From NCBI GenBank assembly GCA_964596695.1, contig CAZQVE010000004.1:1-64000 (forward strand): a stretch of DNA of 64,000 nt. Direction: 5' to 3'. The stretch is from UBA2112 sp964596695 (GTDB taxonomy: Bacteria > Patescibacteriota > Saccharimonadia > Saccharimonadales > Saccharimonadaceae). Below, piece after piece: positions 40,492 to 49,290 of this stretch. A program made the position numbers and the translations under genes. Every line of letters begins with the position of its first letter. The stretch's first letter is position 1. The notes under the pieces are model-generated. The model made no database searches. It was not told where the DNA came from and worked only from the letters and a program-made list of their open reading frames with translations.

Positions 40492-41691
40492 CTACTGATT
40501 GAGTTGTTTTACTGCAGCGTCCATCTGTGGATCGCGGCCAGCAGCAGCGTCTTCCGCTGTAAGTTTGACTGTTTTATTAGGGGTAATACCCTGCTTGCTG
40601 ATATTTTTACCGTCAGGGGTGTACCATTTGGCTACTGTCACCTTCAACACGGCGCCGTTCGGCAGATTAACCAGCTTCTGTACACTCCCCTTGCCAAATG
40701 TCTTCTCACCAACCAGTGTCGCCGCATGATGGTCTTGCAATGCGCCCGACACAATCTCACTGGCGCTCGCACTCGAGCCATTGACCAATACGACGGTCGG
40801 CACACCATCTAATATAGGACTGTCGCCGGAACGCAGCTCGTCCGTCACCTTTCCACCCGTCCGTTCACTGACGACGACTTCGCTATCAAGCCACAGCCCG
40901 GCTACATCTTGAGCAGCGCTCAGTAGTCCACCACCGTTACCTCGGAGATCGAGAATCACACCCTTTACACCGTTATCCTTGAACTTCTTTGCCGCCTGAC
41001 GCGCCAGACTGCTTGTCGTATCATCAAATCGTGACATTGTCATGATACCAATCCCGTTCTTGATCTTGCTACTGACGCTTGGAGCCGTGATCTTTTCCCT
41101 GGTAATCGTAAAGTCCTTGATATCACTCCCGCGTTTGATCGTAAGCTTGACCGTCGTACCAACATCGCCACGAATCTTGTTCACCGCATCGCTCACTGAC
41201 CAGTTGGTTGTCGACTGGTCGTTGACCGCCACGATTACGTCACCTGGTAGAAGACCGGAACTGGCAGCCGGCGTGTCTGATAGCGTTCTGATAACCGTCG
41301 GCTGGCTATGGCGACTCCCTATCTCGGCGCCTATACCCCCTCCGATGTCACCGTTCAAGTCTTTGTTAAATTCATTGGCTTCTTTCTTGTCCATGTAGAT
41401 TGTGTATTCATCTCCGGCAGCAGCGACCAGTCCGCGGCTCGCACCAGCAATTAGATCGTTCGTGTTTAAATCACCGTCAAAATTCGCTTTTAGTTGACGA
41501 AACGTTGTTTGCACGGTAGCAAGGTCGAGCGTTCCGGTTTCGACCCTAAACCCAAGCGCGGGCGCGATAAAACCGACAATTTGGCTATTGCGCGTCCCCG
41601 CACCATAACCAACAACAAATACCAGCGCCAGCAACAACACGAACGTGCCCGGGGCAAAACTCCACTTTTTTTCTGTTTCAGATTTTTTCAC
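40492..41691 (-). CDS. S41-family C-terminal processing protease
   Basis: The 399-residue product has an N-terminal membrane helix, a PDZ domain (ASSGLLPGDVIVAVNDQ) and the S41 protease domain with VILDLRGNGGGLL, the catalytic Ser in VNGSSASASEIVSGAL and Lys in EKTFGKGSVQKL. Such proteases trim cell-envelope proteins or wall hydrolases. I use the GTG at 41691: the ATG nine bases upstream lies inside the TATAAT box (41699-41704), which ends seven bases before the GTG. Neighbouring CHAP hydrolases are candidate substrates. Confidence 0.88.
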   Translation of the reverse strand: MKKSETEKKWSFAPGTFVLLLALVFVVGYGAGTRNSQIVGFIAPALGFRVETGTLDLATVQTTFRQLKANFDGDLNTNDLIAGASRGLVAAAGDEYTIYMDKKEANEFNKDLNGDIGGGIGAEIGSRHSQPTVIRTLSDTPAASSGLLPGDVIVAVNDQSTTNWSVSDAVNKIRGDVGTTVKLTIKRGSDIKDFTITREKITAPSVSSKIKNGIGIMTMSRFDDTTSSLARQAAKKFKDNGVKGVILDLRGNGGGLLSAAQDVAGLWLDSEVVVSERTGGKVTDELRSGDSPILDGVPTVVLVNGSSASASEIVSGALQDHHAATLVGEKTFGKGSVQKLVNLPNGAVLKVTVAKWYTPDGKNISKQGITPNKTVKLTAEDAAAGRDPQMDAAVKQLNQ

Positions 41692-41780
41692 TTCCCCCAT
41701 TATACCCGCTCAAGCTTAAGAACAAAAGAAAATATCGGCCTTATATTACTTCTCCGTACGGACGGAGAGGTCACCGCAAA

Positions 41781-41815
41781 GACACCTATATCTACTAGAG
41801 GTAGATATAGGTGTC
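41781..41815 (-). terminator. 15-bp stem-loop overlapping the 3' end of the CHAP gene
   Basis: GACACCTATATCTAC pairs perfectly with GTAGATATAGGTGTC across five bases. The arm at 41801-41815 encodes the last residues (DTYIY) and the loop holds the stop. A short TTTG run follows on the minus strand. Confidence 0.55.
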
Positions 41816-42991
41816 GTAGGTAGCGGCACTGACACGCATTTTAGAGTAATTACCCCAGCCCGGACCACCGGCATTGTAGTAATTATATTGGCTGACATCA
41901 ATGGTTCCGTCACCGTTCACTGCTTCAACCCAGACGACGTGTCCATACTGGCCAGCACTGATGACACCGACAGAATTCACGCGTGGCGTGGTGCCGGTTT
42001 TGTAACCGACTGCACGAGCGCTGGCTGGCCACATATTGGCATTGCCCCAGTAGTATGGGAATTTACCCGTATAGTGACCGACCCTCCAAGCGGTATAGCT
42101 AACACACTGGCGACAGCCGTAGCCTAATGGATCGGTACCATCGCCGTACGCGCCACCATGTGACCACGCGTTCGCGTCCAACCAGCAACCAGCTTCCCAT
42201 GGATAACCGCCTTTGTTTGGGTCACCCGGTAAGATATTTGCCGGACCACCACCTGCAGCACGAATAGCTGCTTCGATAGCCTCTTGCTGTTGCTGCTGAA
42301 CCGATAGCTTCTGGTTCTCACGTTCAACGATGAGTGCCTGATACGCAGCCTCCTGTCCGCGCGTCTGGCTGATCAATTGCTGCTTTTGGCCTTCTTTGGC
42401 CGCCAAAGCGTCACGAGCAAGCTGCTGCTCGGCGATAACGTCCTCGACAGCCTTCTTTTGCTTTTCGAGCTGTTTCTTAGTGTTCTTGATGGTCGTAATC
42501 GCGGTAACGAGATTATCTCGGATCGTATTGCGATAGGTCTGTTTGTCGACATAATCAGCGATACTGCTGCTGCTCGCAAGCATTTCTAGCGGTGATATAT
42601 CGCTTGATACGTACAGATCAGCGATGGTATCGCCGAGTGCCTCCTGATTGTCGGCAATCTTCTTCTCGTTGTCAGCAATTTGCTGAACTAGCTGCTTGCG
42701 GTGGACTTCCTGCAGGTTAATCTGCGCCTGGATGGCGTTTTTTTGCGCGGTCAGGGAGTTGAGCTCTTTTTGCAACGAGTCGGCCTGGCTATTGAGCTTG
42801 CTCGCCTGCTCTTGGTAATCATCGATTTGCGCCTGGATTCGGGCTATTTGTTCATCGAAGCTGTCCGCTTGCACGACTCGCGCCATCTGGAATGGCATCG
42901 TTACGGCAAACAAAACTGTTACCGTGAGGATACTGATTCTTTTCGCGGTTATTTTTATGTTCACGACTGGTGTGGCGGACCATCGTTTCAT
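41795..42991 (-). CDS. secreted coiled-coil CHAP-domain peptidoglycan hydrolase
   Basis: The 398-residue product has a signal/anchor helix at about residues 17-43, a coiled coil of about 200 residues (PcsB-like) and a C-terminal CHAP amidase/peptidase domain with the catalytic Cys in GYGCRQCVSYTAWRVG and His in GQYGHVVWVEAV. PcsB-type hydrolases are activated by FtsEX, whose genes lie 1.4 kb upstream in the same direction. Start 42991 is chosen since TATAGT lies ten bases upstream and the longer N terminus is not signal-like. The gene at 43174-44379 is a paralogue. Confidence 0.85.
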   Translation of the reverse strand: MKRWSATPVVNIKITAKRISILTVTVLFAVTMPFQMARVVQADSFDEQIARIQAQIDDYQEQASKLNSQADSLQKELNSLTAQKNAIQAQINLQEVHRKQLVQQIADNEKKIADNQEALGDTIADLYVSSDISPLEMLASSSSIADYVDKQTYRNTIRDNLVTAITTIKNTKKQLEKQKKAVEDVIAEQQLARDALAAKEGQKQQLISQTRGQEAAYQALIVERENQKLSVQQQQQEAIEAAIRAAGGGPANILPGDPNKGGYPWEAGCWLDANAWSHGGAYGDGTDPLGYGCRQCVSYTAWRVGHYTGKFPYYWGNANMWPASARAVGYKTGTTPRVNSVGVISAGQYGHVVWVEAVNGDGTIDVSQYNYYNAGGPGWGNYSKMRVSAATYDTYIYL

Positions 42992-43059
42992 GTGTAGTGC
43001 CACTATAGCATAAGCATAATGATTTGTCCAGATGAAACACACCTTGGGACACAGCGATA

Positions 43060-43179
43060 GCTTAATGCCTTGGCGGATGAAGCGTAAGGAAAAAGCGAAG
43101 CACGCAGTGAGCCGTATTTAAATACGGTGAACGAGTACTGGAGGTTTTGACGCCACGATTCGCCACCAAGGCATTAAGC
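43060..43179. repeat. 120-base structured element between the two CHAP genes
   Basis: Perfect 14-bp outer arms (GCTTAATGCCTTGG 43060-43073 and its complement 43166-43179) enclose a 16-bp perfect palindrome CCGTATTTAAATACGG (43112-43127) and shorter stems. The right arm runs a few bases into the 3' end of the upstream CHAP gene. Confidence 0.7.
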
Positions 43180-44379
43180 AGGTTGAAAGCGGAGGAAGAT
43201 AACACCAGAGTTTTTAATCCACATAGTGCTGTATCCATGATTACCATACATGTTGTACTGGCTCACGAATATATTATCTCCACTGACACTCTCAACAATC
43301 ATCACGTGTCCAACAGGAGCAAATGGATACTGTGCCGGTAAAACGACCGCGTCACCCGGCCGAGGATCATATGTTCGATACGCACCACTATATACAGGCG
43401 CGCTGCTCGGCCATTGATAGGCGTTCCCCTGTCCATGGAACGGTTCGACTCGTTTATGGAAACGACTCTCTAGTGCCCAAGCAACATAGCTAACGCATTC
43501 GCGGTTATATAACGCCCAGGGATCGGCATACGAGTCTGGAGCTCCGCAGTATGGATAACCGCCACCACCACAGCCAGTACCGCCATTCGCCGGACTCAGA
43601 CCCCAGTACTGGAAACTACCCACGACACCGGAGCTCGTATTTCCGCCCAAACTAGCATAATATGCACGTTGCTGGGCAGCGACATCCTGAATCTTATTCC
43701 TTGCCGTACTGACGAGATTTTGATACGCAGCTTCCTGACCCCTTGTTTGGTCGACCAACCGTTGCTGATCAGCTCGCGTCGCGCTCAACTGATTATCCTG
43801 AATCTTTAGGTCGGCTAGCACCTTTTCGACGGCTTTTTTGTCGTTATCAAGCTGAGCCTTGATCTTTTTCACATTGTCGATCGTGCCGTTTAACTGGTCG
43901 CGCACAGACGAACGATACTCTTGTTTGTCAACGTAATCACCGATATTATCGCTACTTGCAAGCAGCTCGACGGCCGACACGTTATCATCCACATACAGGT
44001 CGGCGAGGATTTCACCAAGGACATTCTGTGCGGCTAACAGCTTTTTCTGGTTGGCATCAATATCGGCTTGCAATTTGTCACGTTTCGCCTGATTGACTGC
44101 GATCTGCGACTGCAACGCGCTGATCTGCGCGTTAATCTGGTTTAGTTTGTTCTGTAACGTATCGCCCTGCGCTCGCAGCTTGTCGGCCTGCTCCTGATAC
44201 TGCCTCGCCTTTTCTTGAAGAGACGCAATCTGACTATCCCACTGGTCAGCGAGAACACGCTGGACAAAAGTAAGCGGCGCACTCACCGCCAAGACTACCA
44301 CGAACCCCGCCAAACTAACCTTCGTCAACAAAGATTGTCGTTTAGGAGTGGTGGATATCCTTTTCATACGTGTCTTCAT
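43174..44379 (-). CDS. secreted coiled-coil CHAP-domain peptidoglycan hydrolase (paralogue)
   Basis: The 401-residue product mirrors the gene at 41795-42991: basic N terminus with signal/anchor helix (about residues 20-42), a long coiled coil, and a CHAP domain with Cys in YNRECVSYVAWALES and His in APVGHVMIVESVSGDNIFVSQYN. A Gly/Cys-rich linker (GGTGCGGGGYPYCGAP) precedes the CHAP part. It is 49 bases downstream of ftsX, so it is probably transcribed with ftsEX and activated by that complex. Confidence 0.85.
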   Translation of the reverse strand: MKTRMKRISTTPKRQSLLTKVSLAGFVVVLAVSAPLTFVQRVLADQWDSQIASLQEKARQYQEQADKLRAQGDTLQNKLNQINAQISALQSQIAVNQAKRDKLQADIDANQKKLLAAQNVLGEILADLYVDDNVSAVELLASSDNIGDYVDKQEYRSSVRDQLNGTIDNVKKIKAQLDNDKKAVEKVLADLKIQDNQLSATRADQQRLVDQTRGQEAAYQNLVSTARNKIQDVAAQQRAYYASLGGNTSSGVVGSFQYWGLSPANGGTGCGGGGYPYCGAPDSYADPWALYNRECVSYVAWALESRFHKRVEPFHGQGNAYQWPSSAPVYSGAYRTYDPRPGDAVVLPAQYPFAPVGHVMIVESVSGDNIFVSQYNMYGNHGYSTMWIKNSGVIFLRFQPA

Positions 44380-44428
44380 GGTAATACCTACCCTATTATG
44401 GAGTCAATACGCTTAAGGTTATACTTAT

Positions 44429-45409
44429 TTAAATCTTGAGATATTTTCGTGTAGCCAGCAGCGATGATACGATACCAATTGCCGCGCCGGTGAGAATCAT
44501 GCCGAGCAAAACAAATCCGATATAAATCGTTACGTCGTTAACGATACCTCCGATAGCGATCTGGTAGCTGGCTAATGCGTCTTTGATGGCGTACAGTCCA
44601 CCCACGCCGAGCGCAGTCGCGATAAGCGCCGCAATCACGCCGTACACGATCGCCTCGACGACGAACGGTCCGCGAATAAAGCTGCGATCGGCACCGATCA
44701 GCTTCATCATCTGAATTTCCTCCTTGCGGTTGAAAATAGCCATGCGGATAGTGTTGAAGATGATAAGCGAGGAGATGATGATAAACACAAGACTAGCAAT
44801 CAGGCCAGCACTCTGCGCAAACTCGATAGCAAGACCAATGTTCTGAATAGCGCTGCGCCGTTCACCGCTAAATGAGGGTTCACGGTTCGGGTCGGCATGC
44901 TTTTTATAGAATTCGTCTGTCTTTACGAAGTGATCGAGTTGCGATGGATCGTTAATATTCTCGATATTCACACGAAATGTTCCGGGGAATTTATTCACCG
45001 CTTCGTTGAGCGCTTCAAGCGTCTGTTCGTCATCTTTGTTTTGGTTAGCAAATTCAACCCGGGCCTGCTCCGGACTAACGTAACGGACATTGTTGACACC
45101 GGGGAGTTTCGCGATTTTCTTCTGAATCTGCTTGGCCTGATCGTCGGTCGTATCGGTCTTGACGTAAATCGACATGTCCGTCCTGTCTTTGATACTGTCT
45201 ACCGTATCAACGAGCACTTGGCGCGCGACTAGCGTAACGAAAATAATTAACAGTGTAATCGTCATGACAGCCGTCGCGGCAATAGTCAGCCAGGTGTTAC
45301 GGCTAAAATTGTTGATACCGTACCGGCACATGCGCACGAACGTCAACCACTTGCGCCGCGTGTGACGACCCTGCTGAAGTGCTTTTGGTTCGGAGTTCTT
45401 CTTGCTCAT
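44429..45409 (-). CDS. ftsX: cell-division protein FtsX
   Basis: The 326-residue product has the FtsX build: a basic N terminus, four membrane helices (about residues 33-60, 205-228, 252-285, 294-318) and a large extracytoplasmic loop between the first two. The loop carries VNNVRYVSPEQARVEF and FRVNIENINDPSQL. FtsX passes the FtsE ATPase state to wall hydrolases. It starts two bases after the ftsE stop. Confidence 0.92.
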   Translation of the reverse strand: MSKKNSEPKALQQGRHTRRKWLTFVRMCRYGINNFSRNTWLTIAATAVMTITLLIIFVTLVARQVLVDTVDSIKDRTDMSIYVKTDTTDDQAKQIQKKIAKLPGVNNVRYVSPEQARVEFANQNKDDEQTLEALNEAVNKFPGTFRVNIENINDPSQLDHFVKTDEFYKKHADPNREPSFSGERRSAIQNIGLAIEFAQSAGLIASLVFIIISSLIIFNTIRMAIFNRKEEIQMMKLIGADRSFIRGPFVVEAIVYGVIAALIATALGVGGLYAIKDALASYQIAIGGIVNDVTIYIGFVLLGMILTGAAIGIVSSLLATRKYLKI

Positions 45410-45411
45410 AA

Positions 45412-46095
45412 TTATTGCCTGTAACTCCCCTGCGCTTGGTCGCCAGTTACCTTGCCGTGCTCAATCGTGATTACGCGACGCTTCAGTTTATTAACGATTT
45501 CGACATTGTGCGTTGTCAGCAACACGGTCGTGCCGTACTTGTTAATCTTCTCGAGTAGCCGCACGATATCCCAGCTGTGTTTCGGATCGAGGTTACCAGT
45601 TGGCTCGTCGGCAATGAGGATTTTCGGCTGACGTACGACAGCACGCGCAATTGCCACTCGTTGGCGCTCACCCCCCGATAACTGGTGGGGGAACTGGCCT
45701 TCCTTGCCACTGAGCCCGACCAATTCAATGACCTTAGGTACAGTGTTTTTGATCTCGCGATTGGTCATCCCTGCGATTTCCAGTGCGAAAGCGATGTTTT
45801 CGTACACCGTCCGCTGCGGTAATAGCTTGAAGTCCTGAAAGACGACACCGATTTTACGGCGCAGTAGCGGAATATGCTTGTCTTTCAATTGATCGTAATC
45901 GATGCCTCCGACAACAATCTTGCCGCTGGTCGGCTTTTCTTCGCGGGTCAGTAATTTCAAAAGGGTGGATTTACCCGCACCGCTCGTACCGACGATAATG
46001 ACAAATTCGTTCGGCTCGACATGAAGGCTGATCCGGTTTAATGCCGGTTTGCTGTCCTTGCCGTACGTCTTTGTAACCCTATCGAGGAGAATCAT
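45412..46095 (-). CDS. ftsE: cell-division ATP-binding protein FtsE
   Basis: ABC ATPase partner of FtsX. The 227-residue product has Walker A GTSGAGKSTLLKLL, the Q-loop VVFQDFKLLPQRTVYENI, the signature LSGGERQRVAIARA and Walker B ILIADEPTGNLDP. TATAAT lies ten bases before the ATG. Gene order ftsE-ftsX-CHAP-CHAP fits a wall-hydrolase activation unit. Confidence 0.94.
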   Translation of the reverse strand: MILLDRVTKTYGKDSKPALNRISLHVEPNEFVIIVGTSGAGKSTLLKLLTREEKPTSGKIVVGGIDYDQLKDKHIPLLRRKIGVVFQDFKLLPQRTVYENIAFALEIAGMTNREIKNTVPKVIELVGLSGKEGQFPHQLSGGERQRVAIARAVVRQPKILIADEPTGNLDPKHSWDIVRLLEKINKYGTTVLLTTHNVEIVNKLKRRVITIEHGKVTGDQAQGSYRQ

Positions 46096-46161
46096 TGCTA
46101 TGCTAATTATAGCATAAGTTTTGTGAAGTAAACCACTGATGACAAGGATATTGTATGCTTA

Positions 46162-47244
46162 CTATTTACCCAAAGAAGCTTCCAAGTACGCGTTCATGAA
46201 ACCATCAATTTTGCCGTCGAGCACGGCTTGCGGATCCTTCTCTTCGTACTTCGTGCGAGTATCCTTAACGAGCGTGTACGGGTGTAGTACGTAGTTACGG
46301 ATTTGCGAACCCCAGTTAGCCGATTCGCCAGCACGCAGTTCGGCAACTGATTCGGCATGCTGCTCCACCTGCAACTGTGCTAGTTTTGAGCGCAGAATCT
46401 TCATGGCAGTCTCTTTGTTTTGTAATTGGGAACGCTCGTTTTGGATGGCGACGACCAGTCCCGTCGGAACATGTGTCACCCTCACGGCACTGTCCGTAGT
46501 GTTCACGCTTTGTCCGCCATGGCCGCCAGCGCGGTAGACATCGATTTTCAAATCTTTGTCATCTATCACGACTTCGTCCGGCGTATCGATCTGCGGCAAT
46601 ACCTCTACGAGCGCAAAGCTTGTCTGGCGCAAATTGTCGCTATTGAACGGACTCAGGCGCACCAGCCGGTGGACACCGTTTTCTGAGCGTAATTTACCGT
46701 AGGCATACGGTCCGCTAAACTCAATCACGCTCGTCTTGAGACCGGCTTCTTCACCCGCGGATCGCTCAACGCTATTCGTCGTCATACCTGAGCGCTCCGC
46801 CCAGCGTAGGTACATGCGTTCGAGCATCTCGGCGAAATCCTGCGCATCCGTTCCGCCCACGCCAGCGCTAATACGAACAATGGCGTTATGGTCGTCATAT
46901 TGCCCGCTCAGCAGCAACTCCTTCTTTCGTTCCGCGAACTCACTCTCAAGTGCGCTAATCTGCTCATCAAACTCACCCACCAGACTGTCATCGCCCATAT
47001 CCATGAGTTCAACAATGTCGTCTACCTGGCTCTTCAGCGTTTGCCACGGCTGCACCATAGCATCAAGCGCCGCCTGCTGCTTGCTTTTGTTCTGCGCCTC
47101 GGCCGGATTATTCCACACTTCGGGCACCGCAAGCTCTTCGTCAAGCTTTGCCAGCTGCTCTGCCTTGGCATCGATAGCTAGCTGCTCATAGGCAACAGCG
47201 ACGTCATTTCTCAAGGCTTGTATTCGTTTCTCAAGGGGTTGCAT
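46162..47244 (-). CDS. prfB: peptide chain release factor 2
   Basis: Terminates at TAA and TGA. The 360-residue product has the codon-recognition motif SPF in VRLSPFNSDNLRQTSF and the GGQ loop YRAGGHGGQSVNTTDSAVR. It lacks the CTTTGA programmed-frameshift site of many prfB genes; the frame is continuous. The ATG at 47244 is preferred because TACAAT (47251-47256) ends six bases upstream and would sit inside the longer frame. Its presence supports TGA being a stop in this genome. Confidence 0.94.
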   Translation of the reverse strand: MQPLEKRIQALRNDVAVAYEQLAIDAKAEQLAKLDEELAVPEVWNNPAEAQNKSKQQAALDAMVQPWQTLKSQVDDIVELMDMGDDSLVGEFDEQISALESEFAERKKELLLSGQYDDHNAIVRISAGVGGTDAQDFAEMLERMYLRWAERSGMTTNSVERSAGEEAGLKTSVIEFSGPYAYGKLRSENGVHRLVRLSPFNSDNLRQTSFALVEVLPQIDTPDEVVIDDKDLKIDVYRAGGHGGQSVNTTDSAVRVTHVPTGLVVAIQNERSQLQNKETAMKILRSKLAQLQVEQHAESVAELRAGESANWGSQIRNYVLHPYTLVKDTRTKYEEKDPQAVLDGKIDGFMNAYLEASLGK

Positions 47245-47286
47245 AGTCCCATTGTACAGCAATAACCGTGGTACACTGATGAGAGT

Positions 47287-47946
47287 ATGGTAAAAATTGG
47301 TGTATTCGATTCAGGTGTCGGCGGACAGGCTGTCGCAGAAAAATTACGGTTGCTGTTTCCGTCCGTTGAGATATTGTCTGTCAATGATAGTCAAAACGTT
47401 CCCTATGGTTCGCGACGGCGGGCGGACATTATCCGCCTTACAGACACTGCCCTGCAACCACTTATAGAGGCGCAGTGCGACGCGATCGTCATCGCTTGCA
47501 ACACCGCGACCACGAACGCGATTGATGATTTGCGCAAGCGCTATCCAGATACCCACTTCGTCGGTATTGAACCGATGATCAAGCCAGCCGCAAAAGCAAC
47601 AAAGACAGGCGTCATCGCTGTTCTTGCTACGCCGAGTACACTCTCCAGCCACCGTTATCATGCACTGAAACTCCGCTGGGCACCACGCATTACTATAGTC
47701 GAACCGGACTGCTCGTCATGGGCTGGTCTGATTGAGCGCGGTGAGGCTGAGCGTATCGATATTGACACGTTCGTTCGCGACTTGAGACGCTGGAACATAG
47801 ACGTTATCGTGCTCGGCTGCACACACTACCATTGGCTGAAAGACCGCATCCAAAAAACATCGGGTCCGAGCATTAAGGTCTTAGAGCCATCGGACGCCAT
47901 CGGCGCCCGGCTCAGCTCCCTGCTTACGCAAGATTTTTTTAATTAA
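47287..47946 (+). CDS. murI: glutamate racemase
   Basis: Makes D-glutamate for peptidoglycan. The 219-residue product starts IGVFDSGVGGQAVAEKL, with the first catalytic Cys in VIACNTATTNAI and the second in VLGCTHYHWLKD. It is shorter than the common 260-residue form. It is divergent from prfB and converges on murD, whose product attaches D-glutamate. Confidence 0.92.
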   Translation: MVKIGVFDSGVGGQAVAEKLRLLFPSVEILSVNDSQNVPYGSRRRADIIRLTDTALQPLIEAQCDAIVIACNTATTNAIDDLRKRYPDTHFVGIEPMIKPAAKATKTGVIAVLATPSTLSSHRYHALKLRWAPRITIVEPDCSSWAGLIERGEAERIDIDTFVRDLRRWNIDVIVLGCTHYHWLKDRIQKTSGPSIKVLEPSDAIGARLSSLLTQDFFN

Positions 47947-47976
47947 CTTGATGCGAAGAGGTTACGCTAAAGCTTT

Positions 47977-49272
47977 CTAGAGACTGTTTACGGCAGCAAT
48001 AAACTGGTCGCCGCGATCGGCATAGTCACGAAACATGTCGAAACTCGCACACGCCGGACTAAGGATGACGACACCGCCGGGCTCGGCTGCTGTCGCTGCT
48101 GATTCGACGATTTCGTCCATCGTTACCGATGAACCAAGGTTGCTATAGCGCGCAAATCCGACAGCGTTGAGCGCCGCTTCAATCTTGGATCCCTCGCTGC
48201 CGATAATGAGTACCTTCTTTATGGTGTCACCCTTTTTCGCAATCGTACGAGCTAACTCGTCATATGAAGCGCCTTTGTCGGAACCGCCGAGAATGATGAT
48301 TTTTGGTACATCAAACGCCGCCAACGCCGCGATGGCACTGCCCGGCGTTGTTGCTATACTGTCGTCGTAATACTCGACACCATTCACTGATCGAACGAAC
48401 TTCAGGCGATGCGGCAGTCCATCAAATGTTGCTAGCCCACGCTCGATATCACGGCCATCCCTTACCCATGGCCACACCGCTGTTATCGCAGCGCAGGCAT
48501 TGTCTCGGTTATGCTCGCCGGGTAACTTCAGAGCATCAACTGAACACAATTGTTGTTCACCGTACCAGAACATGTCGTCATTCACGTGCGCCCCTGCCAG
48601 ATCAGGATATGCCACGGCACTGCCGGCGGTCTGCTTGCCAATTCGCTCTGCATACTGGTTGCCCTGTCGGTAAATGGCAATGTCTCTCGCCTGCTGGTGT
48701 GCCGTGATGTTCGCCTTTGCTCCTACATAGTCCGCGAGATCCCTATGGACGTCTAAATGTTCCGGTTCAATGCCGAGCACTACAGCTACATGCGGGCTAA
48801 TGTCCAGACCCCATAGCTGAAAACTGCTCATCTCATACACAACGATATCGGTCGATTCGACTTGGCTAAGGACATCGAGTGCACCGACACCGATATTTCC
48901 CACTAACCATACCTTTTTACCAGCCGCCTCCAGGATTGACTTAATGAAACTCGAGGTAGTCCCCTTGCCCTTCGTCCCCGTAACACCAATAACCGGTGCT
49001 GGGCAGTGCTGCAAAAACTCACGGGTCGACGTCGTCACTTCACCAGTCACCTCTACGTCCCACGGCGGAATCGCCGGCGTTTTGACGGCCAAGTCTGCCG
49101 TAATACTCTTGAAGTCCGGCACGCCGCCGACAAATTTCACGCCGGTCGGCAACGGCCTTTTCGTCTCTTGGTTGTTGTCATATACCGTAAACGACGCATC
49201 AGGATATTTAGCGTGATAATAGCTATAGACGCTTTCACCTTCGACACCGTAGCCAAGGATTGCTATATTCAT
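47977..49272 (-). CDS. murD: UDP-MurNAc-L-alanine:D-glutamate ligase MurD
   Basis: Adds D-glutamate to UDP-MurNAc-L-Ala. The 431-residue product has an N-terminal Rossmann domain (ILGYGVEGESVYSYY), the ATP loop GVTGTKGKGTTSSFIKSIL, EMSSFQL, the carbamylated-Lys region HLDVH and the C-terminal ATTPGSAIAAL and ILGGSDKGASY. TATACT ends seven bases before the ATG. The neighbouring murI supplies its substrate. Confidence 0.93.
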   Translation of the reverse strand: MNIAILGYGVEGESVYSYYHAKYPDASFTVYDNNQETKRPLPTGVKFVGGVPDFKSITADLAVKTPAIPPWDVEVTGEVTTSTREFLQHCPAPVIGVTGTKGKGTTSSFIKSILEAAGKKVWLVGNIGVGALDVLSQVESTDIVVYEMSSFQLWGLDISPHVAVVLGIEPEHLDVHRDLADYVGAKANITAHQQARDIAIYRQGNQYAERIGKQTAGSAVAYPDLAGAHVNDDMFWYGEQQLCSVDALKLPGEHNRDNACAAITAVWPWVRDGRDIERGLATFDGLPHRLKFVRSVNGVEYYDDSIATTPGSAIAALAAFDVPKIIILGGSDKGASYDELARTIAKKGDTIKKVLIIGSEGSKIEAALNAVGFARYSNLGSSVTMDEIVESAATAAEPGGVVILSPACASFDMFRDYADRGDQFIAAVNSL

Positions 49273-49290
49273 ACGCTTAAGTATAGGCGT

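Noticed and set aside
46162..47262. Programmed frameshift in prfB
   Set aside because: The reading frame is continuous and no CTTTGA site is present near the 5' end.
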